From: Acheta domesticus
Taxonomy: Eukaryota > Arthropoda > Insecta > Orthoptera > Gryllidae
Length of the DNA stretch: 64,000 nt
Direction: 5' to 3'
NCBI GenBank assembly: GCA_031308135.1
Contig: JAHLJT010008756.1
Coordinates: 133,998,949 to 134,062,948, forward strand
A program made the translations under genes and the position numbers. Every line of letters begins with the position of its first letter. The stretch's first letter is position 1. Of this stretch, positions 31,891-56,224 are shown piece by piece. The notes under the pieces are model-generated. The model worked only from the letters and a program-made list of their open reading frames with translations, was not told where the DNA came from and made no database searches.

Positions 31891-31959
31891 GAAAAAAAAA
31901 TTACGAGAACAAAAATATGTCAAGCTAAATCATATTAAAAAGAATTATATGCCACATTA

Positions 31960-32816
31960 TTTTTCAAGATTCTGTATAAGATGTCCTTTTTTGTTTTGTT
32001 TTGTTTTTCTCTCCCAAACCGTCCGTTTGTGAACATCACTGGTGCCTAAACTTTGCAGTTTTCCCAAAATGGATTTCCCCCAACTGATCTGGCCTAACTG
32101 ATGCCCAGCGATTTTGGAGAGTTCTTTAAGTTTTCGGAGTAGCCCCTGGAACATTACAAAAATGTCTCAAAAATGGCTCCAATTTTTTTTTATTTATGCT
32201 ATCCGAGGTCAAAAAGTTGGTGTGGTTTCGAAAAAATAATTAAAAAATCAAAAACTGCCTATATTTCAAACAAAATTACACGAAAAGTAGTAAAGTATTT
32301 TCCAAAAATTGTACATGACGTTATTTCAAAATCTGTCTTTAAAGAACACATTTCTTTCAAGAAAAAATACCTCGCTTCAATATTTTAATTGCTGGAAAAT
32401 ACCAAAAAAATGAACGTTTGCAATTTTCGAAAAATTAGCGATTTCAACGAAAATGAGACCTGCGCCATTCTCTTAAACGTCCTTCACACTATCCAACAAC
32501 AATATTTAATCACAAAAATTGGAGCCATTTTCTGAAAATTTTGTATGTGTACACCAGACACAAAGACGGACGGATGTTTGAAAAAAACACTTTTTCGGCA
32601 GCAAGAACCTACAATTTCTGAAATCTGACTACATAAAGTGTTTGAAGGAGTAATTTACTACATTTTAGAACAATATTTTTCACTTTTTCTGTATCAGACC
32701 AACAGTACGAGTTTTTGTGTCAAAATATTGCTGTTTTTTATCGCAGCATTATATAACTGTCTACACTATGTAAATGACTCCGTATATACGTACGTATGCG
32801 AGAAAGTAAAAAACAG
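31960..32816 (+). repeat. Dispersed repeat R
   Basis: The segment shares GCAATTTTCGAAAAATTAGC-like, TTCAACGAAAATGAGACCTG and CTTAAACGTCCTTCACACT strings with 54950-55320. It has a GGACGGATG run and ends CGTACGTATGCGAGAAAGTA, which also ends the copy at 46640. No protein recognised. Confidence 0.6.
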
Positions 32817-33239
32817 ATAATGGGCGATGAATGAAATAGTCGATATTTTTGCTGACTTTTTGAATCAGTGGTATGTCCCTCAGTCATCACATGTTGTTTA
32901 GAATAATCTCTGTGGAAATTGTTGTAAATGTAGGCTCCATGCATATTAGACAATATGATGTATAGTGGCAATAGAAACATTAGAAATGAAGACCGGTTCC
33001 AGGGCGTATGGTATTCCCCATGTTTTTTGGTAAATTGCAACGTTTTAGATACGTTTGGTAAATTGCAACGTACCAGATTTACAATTTATTTTTAATAAAT
33101 CCATCCAGGAAAGCCTTTTTCCATCAGTATGGACATTATGTAACTCCGATACTTAAATTGGGGAAAAGAGAATGGATTGTAAATAATAGGACCTTACGTA
33201 AAATTAGCGTTAAACCGAAACTGTTTGAAGCAAATGTCA

Positions 33240-34385
33240 CAGAATCCAGTATTGATTGATTAACAGCATGGTTTTAGGTTGAAAAGATTGATTATTTTAC
33301 AGCAATATATTATTGAGAAGTTAGAAGAAAAGTCCCAGGTTGATGTTGGGTATACATATTTTGCTAAAGCGTTTGATTCTGTTGAACAACTTCAACATTT
33401 GGAACTTTCATGGAACTTTCCTGAAATGGTTCAGTAGCTCTTTGAGAGACAGGATACAAAACGTAAAATACAAGTCTTTTGTATTTAGGGATATAAGGCA
33501 ACATCTGGAGTAGCTCGGGGATCACATCTGGGACCCTTACTTTTTCTATTGTTCATTAATTATATAAAGTCTTGTTTCTCTACAAGTTTATTTTTGCTCT
33601 TCGCTGACGACTTGAAATTGTATAAGTTAAATGTCTAAATGACTGTGCTGCATTTCAGTTGAACTTTGATTTCCCCTTTTTTTCGGTGCCAGAGTAATGG
33701 AATAAGTTTCAATTATAACAAATGTAAAATAATGAAATAATCTCGAGGAAGAAATATTGATAATTATGAATATGTGCTGGATGGACATTTTTGTTGAATT
33801 CGATTTCTACTTTCAAGAATCTGAGATTCCTTTTTGACTCAAAACTCAAATTTGATTGTCACATCATAGCGGATAAGACTATCGTGTACTTGGTTTCATG
33901 ATAAGGGTAACCACGGAGTTTACAAATATTGCAACTTCTGAAATATTGTCTCTCTTGCTAATTAGACCTACTCTACTACAAGCTTCTCCAGCATGGTCAC
34001 ACTCTTACAAAATCTATATAAACAAAGTTGAGTCCATCCAGCATACATTTTTCAATTTTGCTGCATTCAAGATCAGATTGTCATTGCCGAGGCTAACCAG
34101 TGATTATAAACAGGATGCTAATTGGCTAAATATTAGTTCTTTCTCCAGTAGTGATTAGAATGATTTTTGTTCTTTAATAACATTCTAAATAATAATGTTG
34201 ATAGCCAAACTTTACTCTCAAAGTTTGTTGGAAGATTCCCCCCAAAAGTCTCAGAAATAATAATGAAGCACTGTATGCACTGCCATTCGCTAGAAGTACT
34301 TTTAGTGCTCCACTGAGTAGAATGTGTAAAATAGCAAATAAGCATGATATTGGTTTTGCTGTCAAGAAATGTCTTCGGAAACGTA
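33240..34385 (+). pseudogene. Decayed non-LTR retrotransposon reverse transcriptase (jockey-like)
   Basis: Plus-strand pieces read FAKAFDSV (palm motif A), SGVARGSHLGPLLFLLF (motif B region, usually SGVPQGS) and FADD at 33600-33611 (motif C). Downstream come RPTLLQASPAWS and INKVESIQHTFFNFAAFK, typical of the C-terminal part of jockey/CR1-type RTs. Multiple stops and frameshifts separate them. The endonuclease half is missing, as expected for a 5'-truncated insertion. Confidence 0.8.
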
Positions 34386-34589
34386 GCTAAAAGAGTGATG
34401 TTGATATACTTTATTTACAGGCCGGGCAGATAATGTAGGTATTGGTGGGTAGCTATACCCACACGAAAAATTCCGAGTGGATAAAAGCCACACCGGCATC
34501 GTCTGCTTTATTATTTCAGTAGTATACCTTCCCTTTGCGGCTCTCACATGCAACCAATCTTTATAAATGAGATCTCTAAAGAAAGACAA

Positions 34590-34800
34590 TTTCATGGAGA
34601 CCTGACGAATTGCACTTTGACTTTAAAATATAAAGGATTTGTTTAAAACACGCATCTACATATTCATGTAAAATGCAACCCGTAACGCACGTAAGGATTT
34701 TTTATCTATATTGTTAAATAATTCCTAAACGAAGTGTTCTAAGGCCTTAAAAGCTTTTGAGTCCAATTTGCTTGATAATAAAGTAAAATAAGAATAGTTT
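34590..34800 (-). repeat. Dispersed repeat, copy 2 (pair with 16300-16520)
   Basis: The minus strand matches 16300-16520 through CGTGCGTTACGGGTTGCATT, ACATGAATATGTAGATGCG and an ATTCGTCAGG block. No coding sequence. Confidence 0.65.
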
Positions 34801-35324
34801 GTATTGACAAGGGTATATTATAAATTATTATCAATTACAAGGTGACATATAGAACAAGTGATGGAGGGCAAGAGGGTCTTGAAAAAATGTATTACACGCT
34901 TAATATGGAAATGGAAAAGTAAGGGAGAGGAGGGGTATGGCATGCAGAGTTCTCGCACGGGTACGCTAGTTCGTTAGAATTGCCAGATGGCCAGTCCGGC
35001 CCTGGTCAGAATTCTATATCAAGGATATCCAGACTTACCCACCGACATACAGGCATCATCTGATGATGAACAAGCTTACAAAACGTTTGTGCAAAAGCTT
35101 AACCATAACGTGAGAAATAAAATACAGAAACGACACAACGATTTAATATATAGATGTTCTTGGAGATTTTCCACCGCACATTGTACTCACAACGGCACCA
35201 TCAGACACAGGAATCGATAGAAATCTCAAGAACACTTCCCGTGTAAACTTTATCCTCCGCCCTACCAAGGGTGCTGATATGTATTACATACACCTTGGGC
35301 GTAAGAGCTCCAACAAGAGTGGGT
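34801..35324. other. No gene seen
   Basis: A 77-codon frame at 34987-35220 lacks recognisable similarity. The rest is AT-rich. Confidence 0.35.
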
Positions 35325-36440
35325 ACTTTTTACTTTTTCACCCTTACTTCGTAAGAAGAGAAAGTATCGTAACCGTGCTCCGGGACAAGTTGAATTTTCG
35401 ACAGAAAAACTCATATTCCCGGGTCCTGGTAACGGAAAAATGGATAAATCTTGTTTGTTCGTTTATGTAGTAAATTACTTGCTCTACCATGTTGCGTAGT
35501 CAATATTCTGTGGGTCGTTGACGCCGAAAAATTGATTGACGGCAAAACGTCTACACGTCCGTCCGGCCGTCTGTGGTAAAAGCTAGTGCCAAAACCGTTC
35601 AGCTTATTTTCTCTAAAATATTCCTTGATCAATTGAAGGAACTCGAGGCCCTCTTTGTTTGAAACTGGTATCTTGATTTTTGGTTGTATTTTCATGACGC
35701 CTCAACATTTTCTAACTTTACTCAACTAATGGTTCTACAACAGGACATACTTTTTTACATTATTTAAAAAAATCTAATTATCAAAAGAATTTCAGAGAGT
35801 TCAACCAGAATTAGACCTGCCCCATTCTTTCAAGTCTCCCTTGTTTTATTCGTAAAATCATTTTAAAGAAAACATTTGCAGCGGTTTTTGAGAAAATGTG
35901 TTTGCACGCATGCATTAATTTCAAGCAGAAATTACGCGAAAACAACTTTTCAACCAAAAAAAAAAAAGTACTTGTCCTTTTTTTTAAATAGCTGAGTTTT
36001 AGAACACATTTTGTGTCATGCAAAAGTAACTATCTTCCTATTCCTTCTAACCTATTTGCAGTTTTGAAATATTAACTTTTTGGGATTTTCGAAAATACAG
36101 AGTTCCCGGAAATAAGACTATTACCAACATTTTTATTGTCCTTTGATACACGCGAAGAGATGGGAAAAAATTGGAGCCGTTTTTGAAAAGACAATTGTTT
36201 AAACATCGCCTATATTTCACACAAAGTTACACGAAAACTATTCGTTTTTTCGAAAAATTGTACATGACCTTACTTGAAGATCTGTTTTTAAAGAATAGAT
36301 TCAATTTAGGAAAAAATCACTATGTTCAATATTGTAATTGTTGATTGTTTTTTAATTTTTGTACACCGGTCTACTCGTTCAAAACTTTCTTACCTCAAAT
36401 AACTTTCTCACTTTTTCGATTTAAAGATTAGTCAAAGGAA
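35325..36440 (+). repeat. Dispersed repeat R, long copy
   Basis: It starts ACTTTTTCACCCTTACTTCG with GAGAAAGTATCGTAAC, matching the start at about 47425. It includes CGTCCGTCCGGCCGTCTG and repeated TTTTCGAAAA-type blocks and runs to near AACTTTCTCACTTTTTC. No intact protein frame. Confidence 0.55.
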
Positions 36441-36485
36441 ATGTTAACACATTTTGGAAATGCCCAAGGAACCACAATATTTAAT

Positions 36486-36923
36486 TCATGGAAAATACCA
36501 TTTCAGTACAACATCACAAAACACACCAAACTTTCGTAGCAACAATAGTTGTTCTTTAACCTCGCCTGCAATGCTGTAACGAAGTAGAGCGATATGATTA
36601 TCAGATTTGTACTTTTTCCATTCTAAGCGGTGACCTCCAGCTGTCATCTGAGCATTTGAGCGAGTAATTGCAATTGGAATGAATATTGTGCGTGCATATT
36701 TATCCCATGATATGACATGATAAACATAGAAGGCAGTTGTGCAAATCTTCCCGCGGTAACTGATATTTAAGTCATAAAAACTTACTTGCTCACTTTCCTG
36801 TTCACAAACAAACGATACTACTGGAAGAAAATGTTTGAAAATTAGTGACACAATCAACTTGTTTGGAAGAGTTGTATCATCAATAGTCACTATGGAAACA
36901 GCTTTGTACCAACTCCAATTCAC
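36486..36923 (-). CDS. Unrecognised 145-codon open frame upstream of KARS
   Basis: A continuous minus-strand frame with ordinary amino-acid composition (no low-complexity run) in AT-rich DNA, about 600 bp upstream of the KARS start and divergent from it. The middle has Trp, Tyr, Cys and charged residues in protein-like proportions. I recognise no domain. It could be a gene exon, part of an unknown transposon, or chance. The end near 36486 has no splice-site support. Confidence 0.2.
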   Translation of the reverse strand: MNWSWYKAVSIVTIDDTTLPNKLIVSLIFKHFLPVVSFVCEQESEQVSFYDLNISYRGKICTTAFYVYHVISWDKYARTIFIPIAITRSNAQMTAGGHRLEWKKYKSDNHIALLRYSIAGEVKEQLLLLRKFGVFCDVVLKWYFP

Positions 36924-37189
36924 AAGTGGCTTATGATTGGTAATATGGTACGGTGGCTCATTATTTAAATTAGGTTATTCCTGCATTATGAGAAAATAAT
37001 ATGAAAACAAAATTAAGGATGTTATGTCATTTCGTCATTCTTTCAAAATTCATTCCAATATTTTTTTTTTTTCAGTAAACGTCATGTTTACCAAGTAGAT
37101 AAACAAATACAAAGTATGTTAAAATAGCACAGTTGTTTATGTTGTCGAAAACGCTGATTTGGCACAGACAAAGCCTTCGTTAATATTTC

Positions 37190-37516
37190 ATATTTAACTA
37201 AAGTTTAGCCATAGAGTTAGAAGTGAGAGTGTTAAAGTTAGAGTGATGCAACGCAAGAGTGGAATGGAAACGGGAGAACAAAGAACAGTGGAGCGAGAAT
37301 GGGTAATAATACGTGGGTGAGGAAGGGTGATGACGGAGAGGAAGAAGCCTGTGAAGGATGTTATAATACTTTCCGGTTCATGAAGTGAATCCAGTGAATC
37401 AAACTGAACCTCGCCCCCCTCGTCCCGCTCGTCCCACCAAGGACCACCCCCACCATCGTCACCACCGCCGCCGCCGTCGCCGCCACTGTCCATCACCCCA
37501 CCACGTTCGCCACACC
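37190..37516 (+). promoter_or_regulatory. KARS1: KARS 5' UTR and proximal promoter region (inferred)
   Basis: Just upstream of the ATG the sequence turns GC-rich with CCACC/GCC repeats (37437-37505). The nearest upstream in-frame ATG (37358) stops after two codons, so 37517 is the first usable start. The transcription start is not visible. The Gly-rich minus-strand frame here is a shadow of these CCACC repeats. Confidence 0.45.
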
Positions 37517-51179
<13,663 letters not shown>

Positions 51180-51640
51180 CCTCTGCTTGCAGCCTGATGT
51201 TATGAAACAGGGATTTCCTCCTGACTAACTTGAGCTTATCAAAAATAGTTGAAATGTGTTAGGTCTGAACATTTTGCATATCAGAAATTAAGAGATTCAT
51301 TCTTGGGGGATTATTTATTTCTTTAATTTATTTGTGCAGGGAATTTAAAACTGGGCATTGAGATTATTTATTCCATTGTATTTCTGTCAGTACTAAATTT
51401 TTCTTTTATTTGTGTATTTTTTCTTGCCCATTTTGTTGTGTATTACAGCTACATCATTTTTCATGTGGTTGTTTTAGTGCATGCTGTATAATATTTTTCA
51501 TGTGTTTTGTACTTGTTTTCACTACTGTGTTACTGTTTCCTTTACTCTTATTACTTTATTTGAAATAAATTTTCTATAAATTTGATTTTTGACATGAATC
51601 AATTGTAGAAATGTCTTGTGTTTTTATGTCAAATAAATAA
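51180..51640 (+). promoter_or_regulatory. KARS1: KARS 3' UTR with poly(A) signals
   Basis: AATAAA at 51564-51569 and 51632-51637 are the first strong signals after the stop, giving a 3' UTR of about 400 to 480 nt. The sequence between is T-rich. Confidence 0.6.
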
Positions 51641-52980
51641 CAGTATTTCTTAGTGAGTACCTGTTGTGTTCTTCAGAGGGATATAGAATCTTTTTCCATT
51701 CCTGTCCTTTCATAACAAATTCACTTCTTTTGCTAAAAGCAATAACAAAAAATGTAAGAAAAAATTCATTTACACTTTGATATGTGTACTTGGTGAAGCT
51801 AATTAAACTCCCATTAAAAAAATGCATTACTAAATGAATGTTTACTTCCATCTTAGGTTATTCTATTTCTCTTCTATTCTAACTGTGTCTTGAGCATGGG
51901 ATAAGATTGAATATGAATGTGGTCCTTGTTTAATTCTCTTAATTAGATAGCCTTAAGTTTTTAAAATGTTTCTTCTCTTATGAAACTTCCTCTGAAACTT
52001 TAAGGGGAGGACATAAAATATAAAGCATGTCGGGAGAAATTATCAGAATTTCGTTCTTTCTTTGCATGCTACTTTCTTTTATGCGTCTCCTTCTTTTTGA
52101 AACTTGTGAATTTCAATAGTTTTTGTTGGTACTGTAATATTAATGATTGGATTGTTTGCTCGGTTTTGATTGCTTCTAACAGTTTTTGTTATTGCATGTC
52201 CCTGCATTCAAACTTTCATTTCCTTATCATTGTTTCTTACTTTCTTTGACTTGTAAACTGGGTTATTTTTTATTCACAAAGTTATGTTTTGAGCATGGAT
52301 TAAAATTGAATGCAAACATAAATCTGCAAATGTGGTGGTCGTTTGATTTTCCTAAATTAGATGCACTCATGTATTCAAAATCTTCTACCCTTAAGAAACC
52401 ACGTAATCTTTATATTTGAAGAAGCTTAACTGCTAAGCTGACTCTTCACTGTTTTCAATTGAAGAGAATGGAATGTTTAATGTTTCTGAGTATTAAATGT
52501 TAAGTAAATTCTATATGTATTCATTTTAATATATTGTAAACTTCAATGAAATCATTTGAAATTTTAAATATATAAAGAAATTATGCTTCAAGGAGATCAA
52601 GAGGAAAACTTGTTTTATAAAAGTTAAAAATTTTATAAATTTGTAGAAGGAATACTCTGTTCTCTGGAATAAATGTAATTTTGGTATATGAATCAATACT
52701 TTATAATATTCCATATCATTTGTAACCTCTCCCATTTCTTCAAATATGTTTATACAAGTTGCGCAAAAAGAATAGCCTGATGTGAGAGATGTAGTACAGA
52801 GGCATTGTACGTGCACAACATAAGTATGTGGAGTAAAGTGGGGAAGATTGAACATTTGCAGTTATGGCTGTGTGGGCTCAAGAACAGTGCTCTTTTGCAG
52901 TGGAAACTTGCTTCAAAAATAACAAGAATTCCGTAATTGTTCAAAGAATTTTTCATGTCAACCCTGCGTGGATATAGGAA
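51641..52980. other. No gene seen
   Basis: AT-rich intergenic sequence. The minus-strand frame of 109 codons at 52526-52855 shows no known similarity and is Phe/Leu/Ile-rich. Confidence 0.45.
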
Positions 52981-52984
52981 GCCC

Positions 52985-54210
52985 GTCAAGCATTAATCCG
53001 AAGTCCTTGTACTATAAGACGTTCCTTAGCGCTCTGAATATTGACTCGTTCCTTGCAGCATTCATGATGATCTACAGTTTCACCCCTTTAAGATGCAGGT
53101 TGTGCAACTGTTGAAGAAAATAATAAAGTTGCTCCATGGATGATTTCTGTGGATTTCCTTGATTGATTCCATGCACATCAACTACAGAGGTCATCACCAG
53201 CGGGGCACTGCCCCAGCCGGGACAAGCTCTAAGCTCCCGATATGTGTGGTAGTGTAGTGCATGTTAGTGTAAGGGGTGAGGATAGGACAAGGAAGAGGAA
53301 GGAAAGATCACACATGGTCCGTGGCCAGTTTGTTAGTGTACTGCTCCAGCATTCGCTGGGTGTTGATCGGAGAAACCACGGAAAACTACCGATCAGAGCA
53401 GCCGGCCGCTAGACTGCTCCTCCAGACAGCGACTGAATTTGACCTACCTGACAAGCTAGTGTCGAAAATCCTGCCGCCGTCGGGACTCGAACCTAGGTCA
53501 GAGGGATTGCAGTGACATCAGTTGATGCACTGAGCCATCTCTCCTGGTCCCTTGGTTGCCAAACTGCAGATCTGGAACACCTTAGTTATATTTGATGAGG
53601 CGCATTTTCAACTTAGCAGAGGCATGTTCAAACACACTTTTGTGGTACTCTGCACTAGAGAACCCACTTGAGTTGCACAAGAAACTGCTTGGTAATGAAT
53701 ATATGACAGTATGGTGTGCCATTGCTTTGGCATCATTGGCTCTTATTTCTTTGTGGATCACAATGGCCATGCTGTTTCAGTTACTAGTGATCGATGTGTG
53801 AAAATGGTAAATACCTTTCTTCCAGTGCTGGCCAATCGCAACTTACCTCAGGTATGGTTCCAACAGGTTGAGGCAACCTCCCATAAGGCCTGAAAATCCA
53901 CTATCTTGCAACCTGCTTTTTAAGGTCAATTAATTTCCAGATTTGGAGACATCAACTGTCCAATGCGATCACCAGGTTTGACTACCCCTGGTTTCTTATG
54001 TGGATTTCTGAAGAGTCAAGTCTACACTACAACCTTTCACACATTGACAGATCTTAAGCACTGAATATGACAGGCCTTGCATGAAATCTCCTAGTACATG
54101 TTACATCGTGTGAACAAGCCTTTTTTTGCTGCTTGGAGACATGTACCTAGTGAAACATTCAAGAAACAGTGACTGTTGTTAGTAATGACTAAATGGCATA
54201 CCTTTACTTA
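52985..54210 (+). pseudogene. Mariner-like (DUF4817-type) transposase pseudogene, interrupted by SINE A
   Basis: Before the SINE the plus strand reads a degraded FHPFKMQVVQ-type helix-turn-helix end (near 53080). After it comes IFDEAHFQLS (first catalytic Asp, about 53590), GIIGSYFFVDHNGHAV, VWFQQVEATSHKA (about 53850-53893) and ISRFGDINCPMRSPGL. The family's WFQQDGA has lost its second catalytic Asp to Val, and several frameshifts are present, so it is dead. SINE A copy 4 separates the two parts. Confidence 0.8.
53185..53555 (-). mobile_element. SINE family A, copy 4, with intact A and B boxes
   Basis: On the minus strand the head reads GAGATGGCTCAGTGCATCAA (A box TGGCTCAGTGC) and GGTTCGAGTCCCGACGG (B box), then the family body. 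It sits inside the mariner-like transposase, whose frame resumes after it. It has the best preserved polymerase III promoter of the four copies, so it may be the youngest. Target site duplication is not obvious. Confidence 0.8.
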
Positions 54211-54499
54211 CGTTCTCAAGGTGATTGTACTACTTACAATATGCTGGTATGTTCAAATCTTATTCTTTCTGCGCAATCGGGTATTATGGTGATAACATGG
54301 TTGCGACTATAATCGCTAATTCGTATGGGATACATATTTTGCAAATTAGCATTCTTGATAGCTAGCAAGAAAATTAAAATGGATAGAAAAATATAATAAT
54401 TAAAAATTATATTGTTATATTTATCAGTTCATTATTCAGCGGTCATTACTCTTCATTCCCACATCTTATTATGCAAAGCAAAATCATCTATTTGTTTTC

Positions 54500-55520
54500 A
54501 CATTAAACTCGATTAAAAGATGCAATTTAAAATAGGTTTAAATATTCAAATTTTCGAAAACTACATGACCTTATTTGAAGATCTGTTTTTGATTCACATA
54601 TTTCATTAAGAAAAAAATTGTATCTTTACTATTATCGTAGTAGCTGAAACATTTTAAATTTTCAAAAAATCAGGTATTTCATGACCATGATACCTGCACC
54701 AACCTCTTAAGTGTCCTTAACACTATGGTCCAAATTTAATAAAAAACAACTTGCTGTTTATAAGAAAAAATGATTTAAAGAAAATAAATGCCTGTTTGAC
54801 ACAAAATTTTGCACAAAATACTCACGTTCTTTTAAGAATTGAACATGATATTATTTTTAAATGTTTTTCATGAACACATTTCATTATGAAAAAAAAAGTT
54901 TATCTTCATTACTGTGGTTGTAGAAAGACACCGAAAAAAAATTGAATTTTTTTCAATTTTCGAAAAATTGTGTTTTCAACGATCATGAGACCTGCACCAT
55001 TCTCTTAAATATCCTTCACACTCTCCAACAACAAACTTTAATAAAAAACGATGGAGCAGATTTTGAGAAAAAATTGTATTTCACGCACAATTACGCAAAA
55101 AAATACCCAATTTTTGACAAAATTGTACGGGGCCTTATTTAAAAATCTATCTTTAAAGAACAGATTTTAGGAAAGGGAAAAAATCTCCATTTACATAATT
55201 ATAATCATCGGAAGACTTCGAAAAAATTTTGAACTTTTCCAATTTTCGAAAAAATCAAGATTTTCAACGAAAATGAGACCTATACCACTCTCTTAAACGT
55301 CCTTCACACTATCCATACAACAGTATGTAGTCAAAAACGATGGAGCAGTATTTTTTAAATGTCCCTGGGGTTTCATGTAAAGTACCCTTCAAAATTAAAA
55401 AATCGGTTTCGAATTCAAGAACCGCGGCGTTAGCCAGATCGGTTGGGAAATATCAATTTTGGAGAAAATCGGCCGAACGATTTAACCGCTAGCGTTGTTC
55501 ACATACGGACGGACAGACGC
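54500..55520 (+). repeat. Dispersed repeat R, long copy
   Basis: Repeated internal modules (TTTTCGAAAA-, TTCAACGA-AATGAGACCT, CTCTTAAA-GTCCTTCACACT) occur at about 54660-54730, 54950-55025 and 55240-55315, so the copy is itself built from three related modules. The end has GGACGGACAGACGCG. Confidence 0.65.
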
Positions 55521-55621
55521 GGTCATTTCATTACTAATGCAGTTTGGCAACACCGCCAGCTGAAGGACGCGACGGTATCGCATGATCGCCAGGACTGCTC
55601 GATACCAAGGCCCACTACTCC

Positions 55622-55764
55622 CTACTGCGATTTTCGTAACTTTGTCCCTGATAGGAATCAGCTGGTTCGCTTCCATCCAATCGGGAGCTTATATTTCGCG
55701 ACAGTGACGTCACTGTAGTGACGTTCAAGCTCCCGATTGGATGAAACCATGAACAGCAGTATAG
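55622..55764. mobile_element. Hairpin MITE M3, copy 2
   Basis: TCCAATCGGGAGCTT (left) and AAGCTCCCGATTGGA (right) are exact complements, 15 bp. The centre contains AGTGACGTCACTG and a second GTGACGT. The outer arms match 46694-46852 through GGAATCAGCTG. Confidence 0.8.
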
Positions 55765-55774
55765 TGAGAGAGAG

Positions 55775-55806
55775 CCACGAAGTCTACAACGTTGTAGACT
55801 TCGTGG
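55775..55806. repeat. Perfect 32-bp palindrome
   Basis: CCACGAAGTCTACAAC (55775-55790) is followed with no spacer by its exact reverse complement (55791-55806). It is flanked on both sides by AGAGAG in the same orientation. It can form a cruciform or an RNA hairpin. Confidence 0.95.
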
Positions 55807-56224
55807 AGAGAGCACTAGCGTGACAAATTGAACATTGCGCTCTCCGCCATATTGTAGGCAAATGCGGGCGCGGTCTTACTGCGTATCTTAACACTATTTT
55901 CACACAATATTACGGACTCAAAACTTCGATTAACACATTGTAAAAGTTTCTATCAACTTTGATTAATAAATTACGAAAAATAAACGTATTTTAAGGAAAA
56001 TGTAGATTGAAATACCTCGGGTTGTTGGCTTGAAATTAGTGCTCTTTCAACCCATGACGAATAAATGTTACATTGTTATTTTTATTTGGTGTAGTTATAA
56101 TTCCCAATATTTCTGTAGATAAAGGGAACAGACAAAATAGCTTAAACAGTAACGAACTAACAATAGAAATTCTCTTGGTTACAATTGTGTTTGCTACTTA
56201 AGTTACTTTCACCTACTAACCACA

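Noticed and set aside
53490..53550. Functional tRNA gene on the minus strand
   Set aside because: Good B box, but it is the head of SINE A and lacks a cloverleaf.
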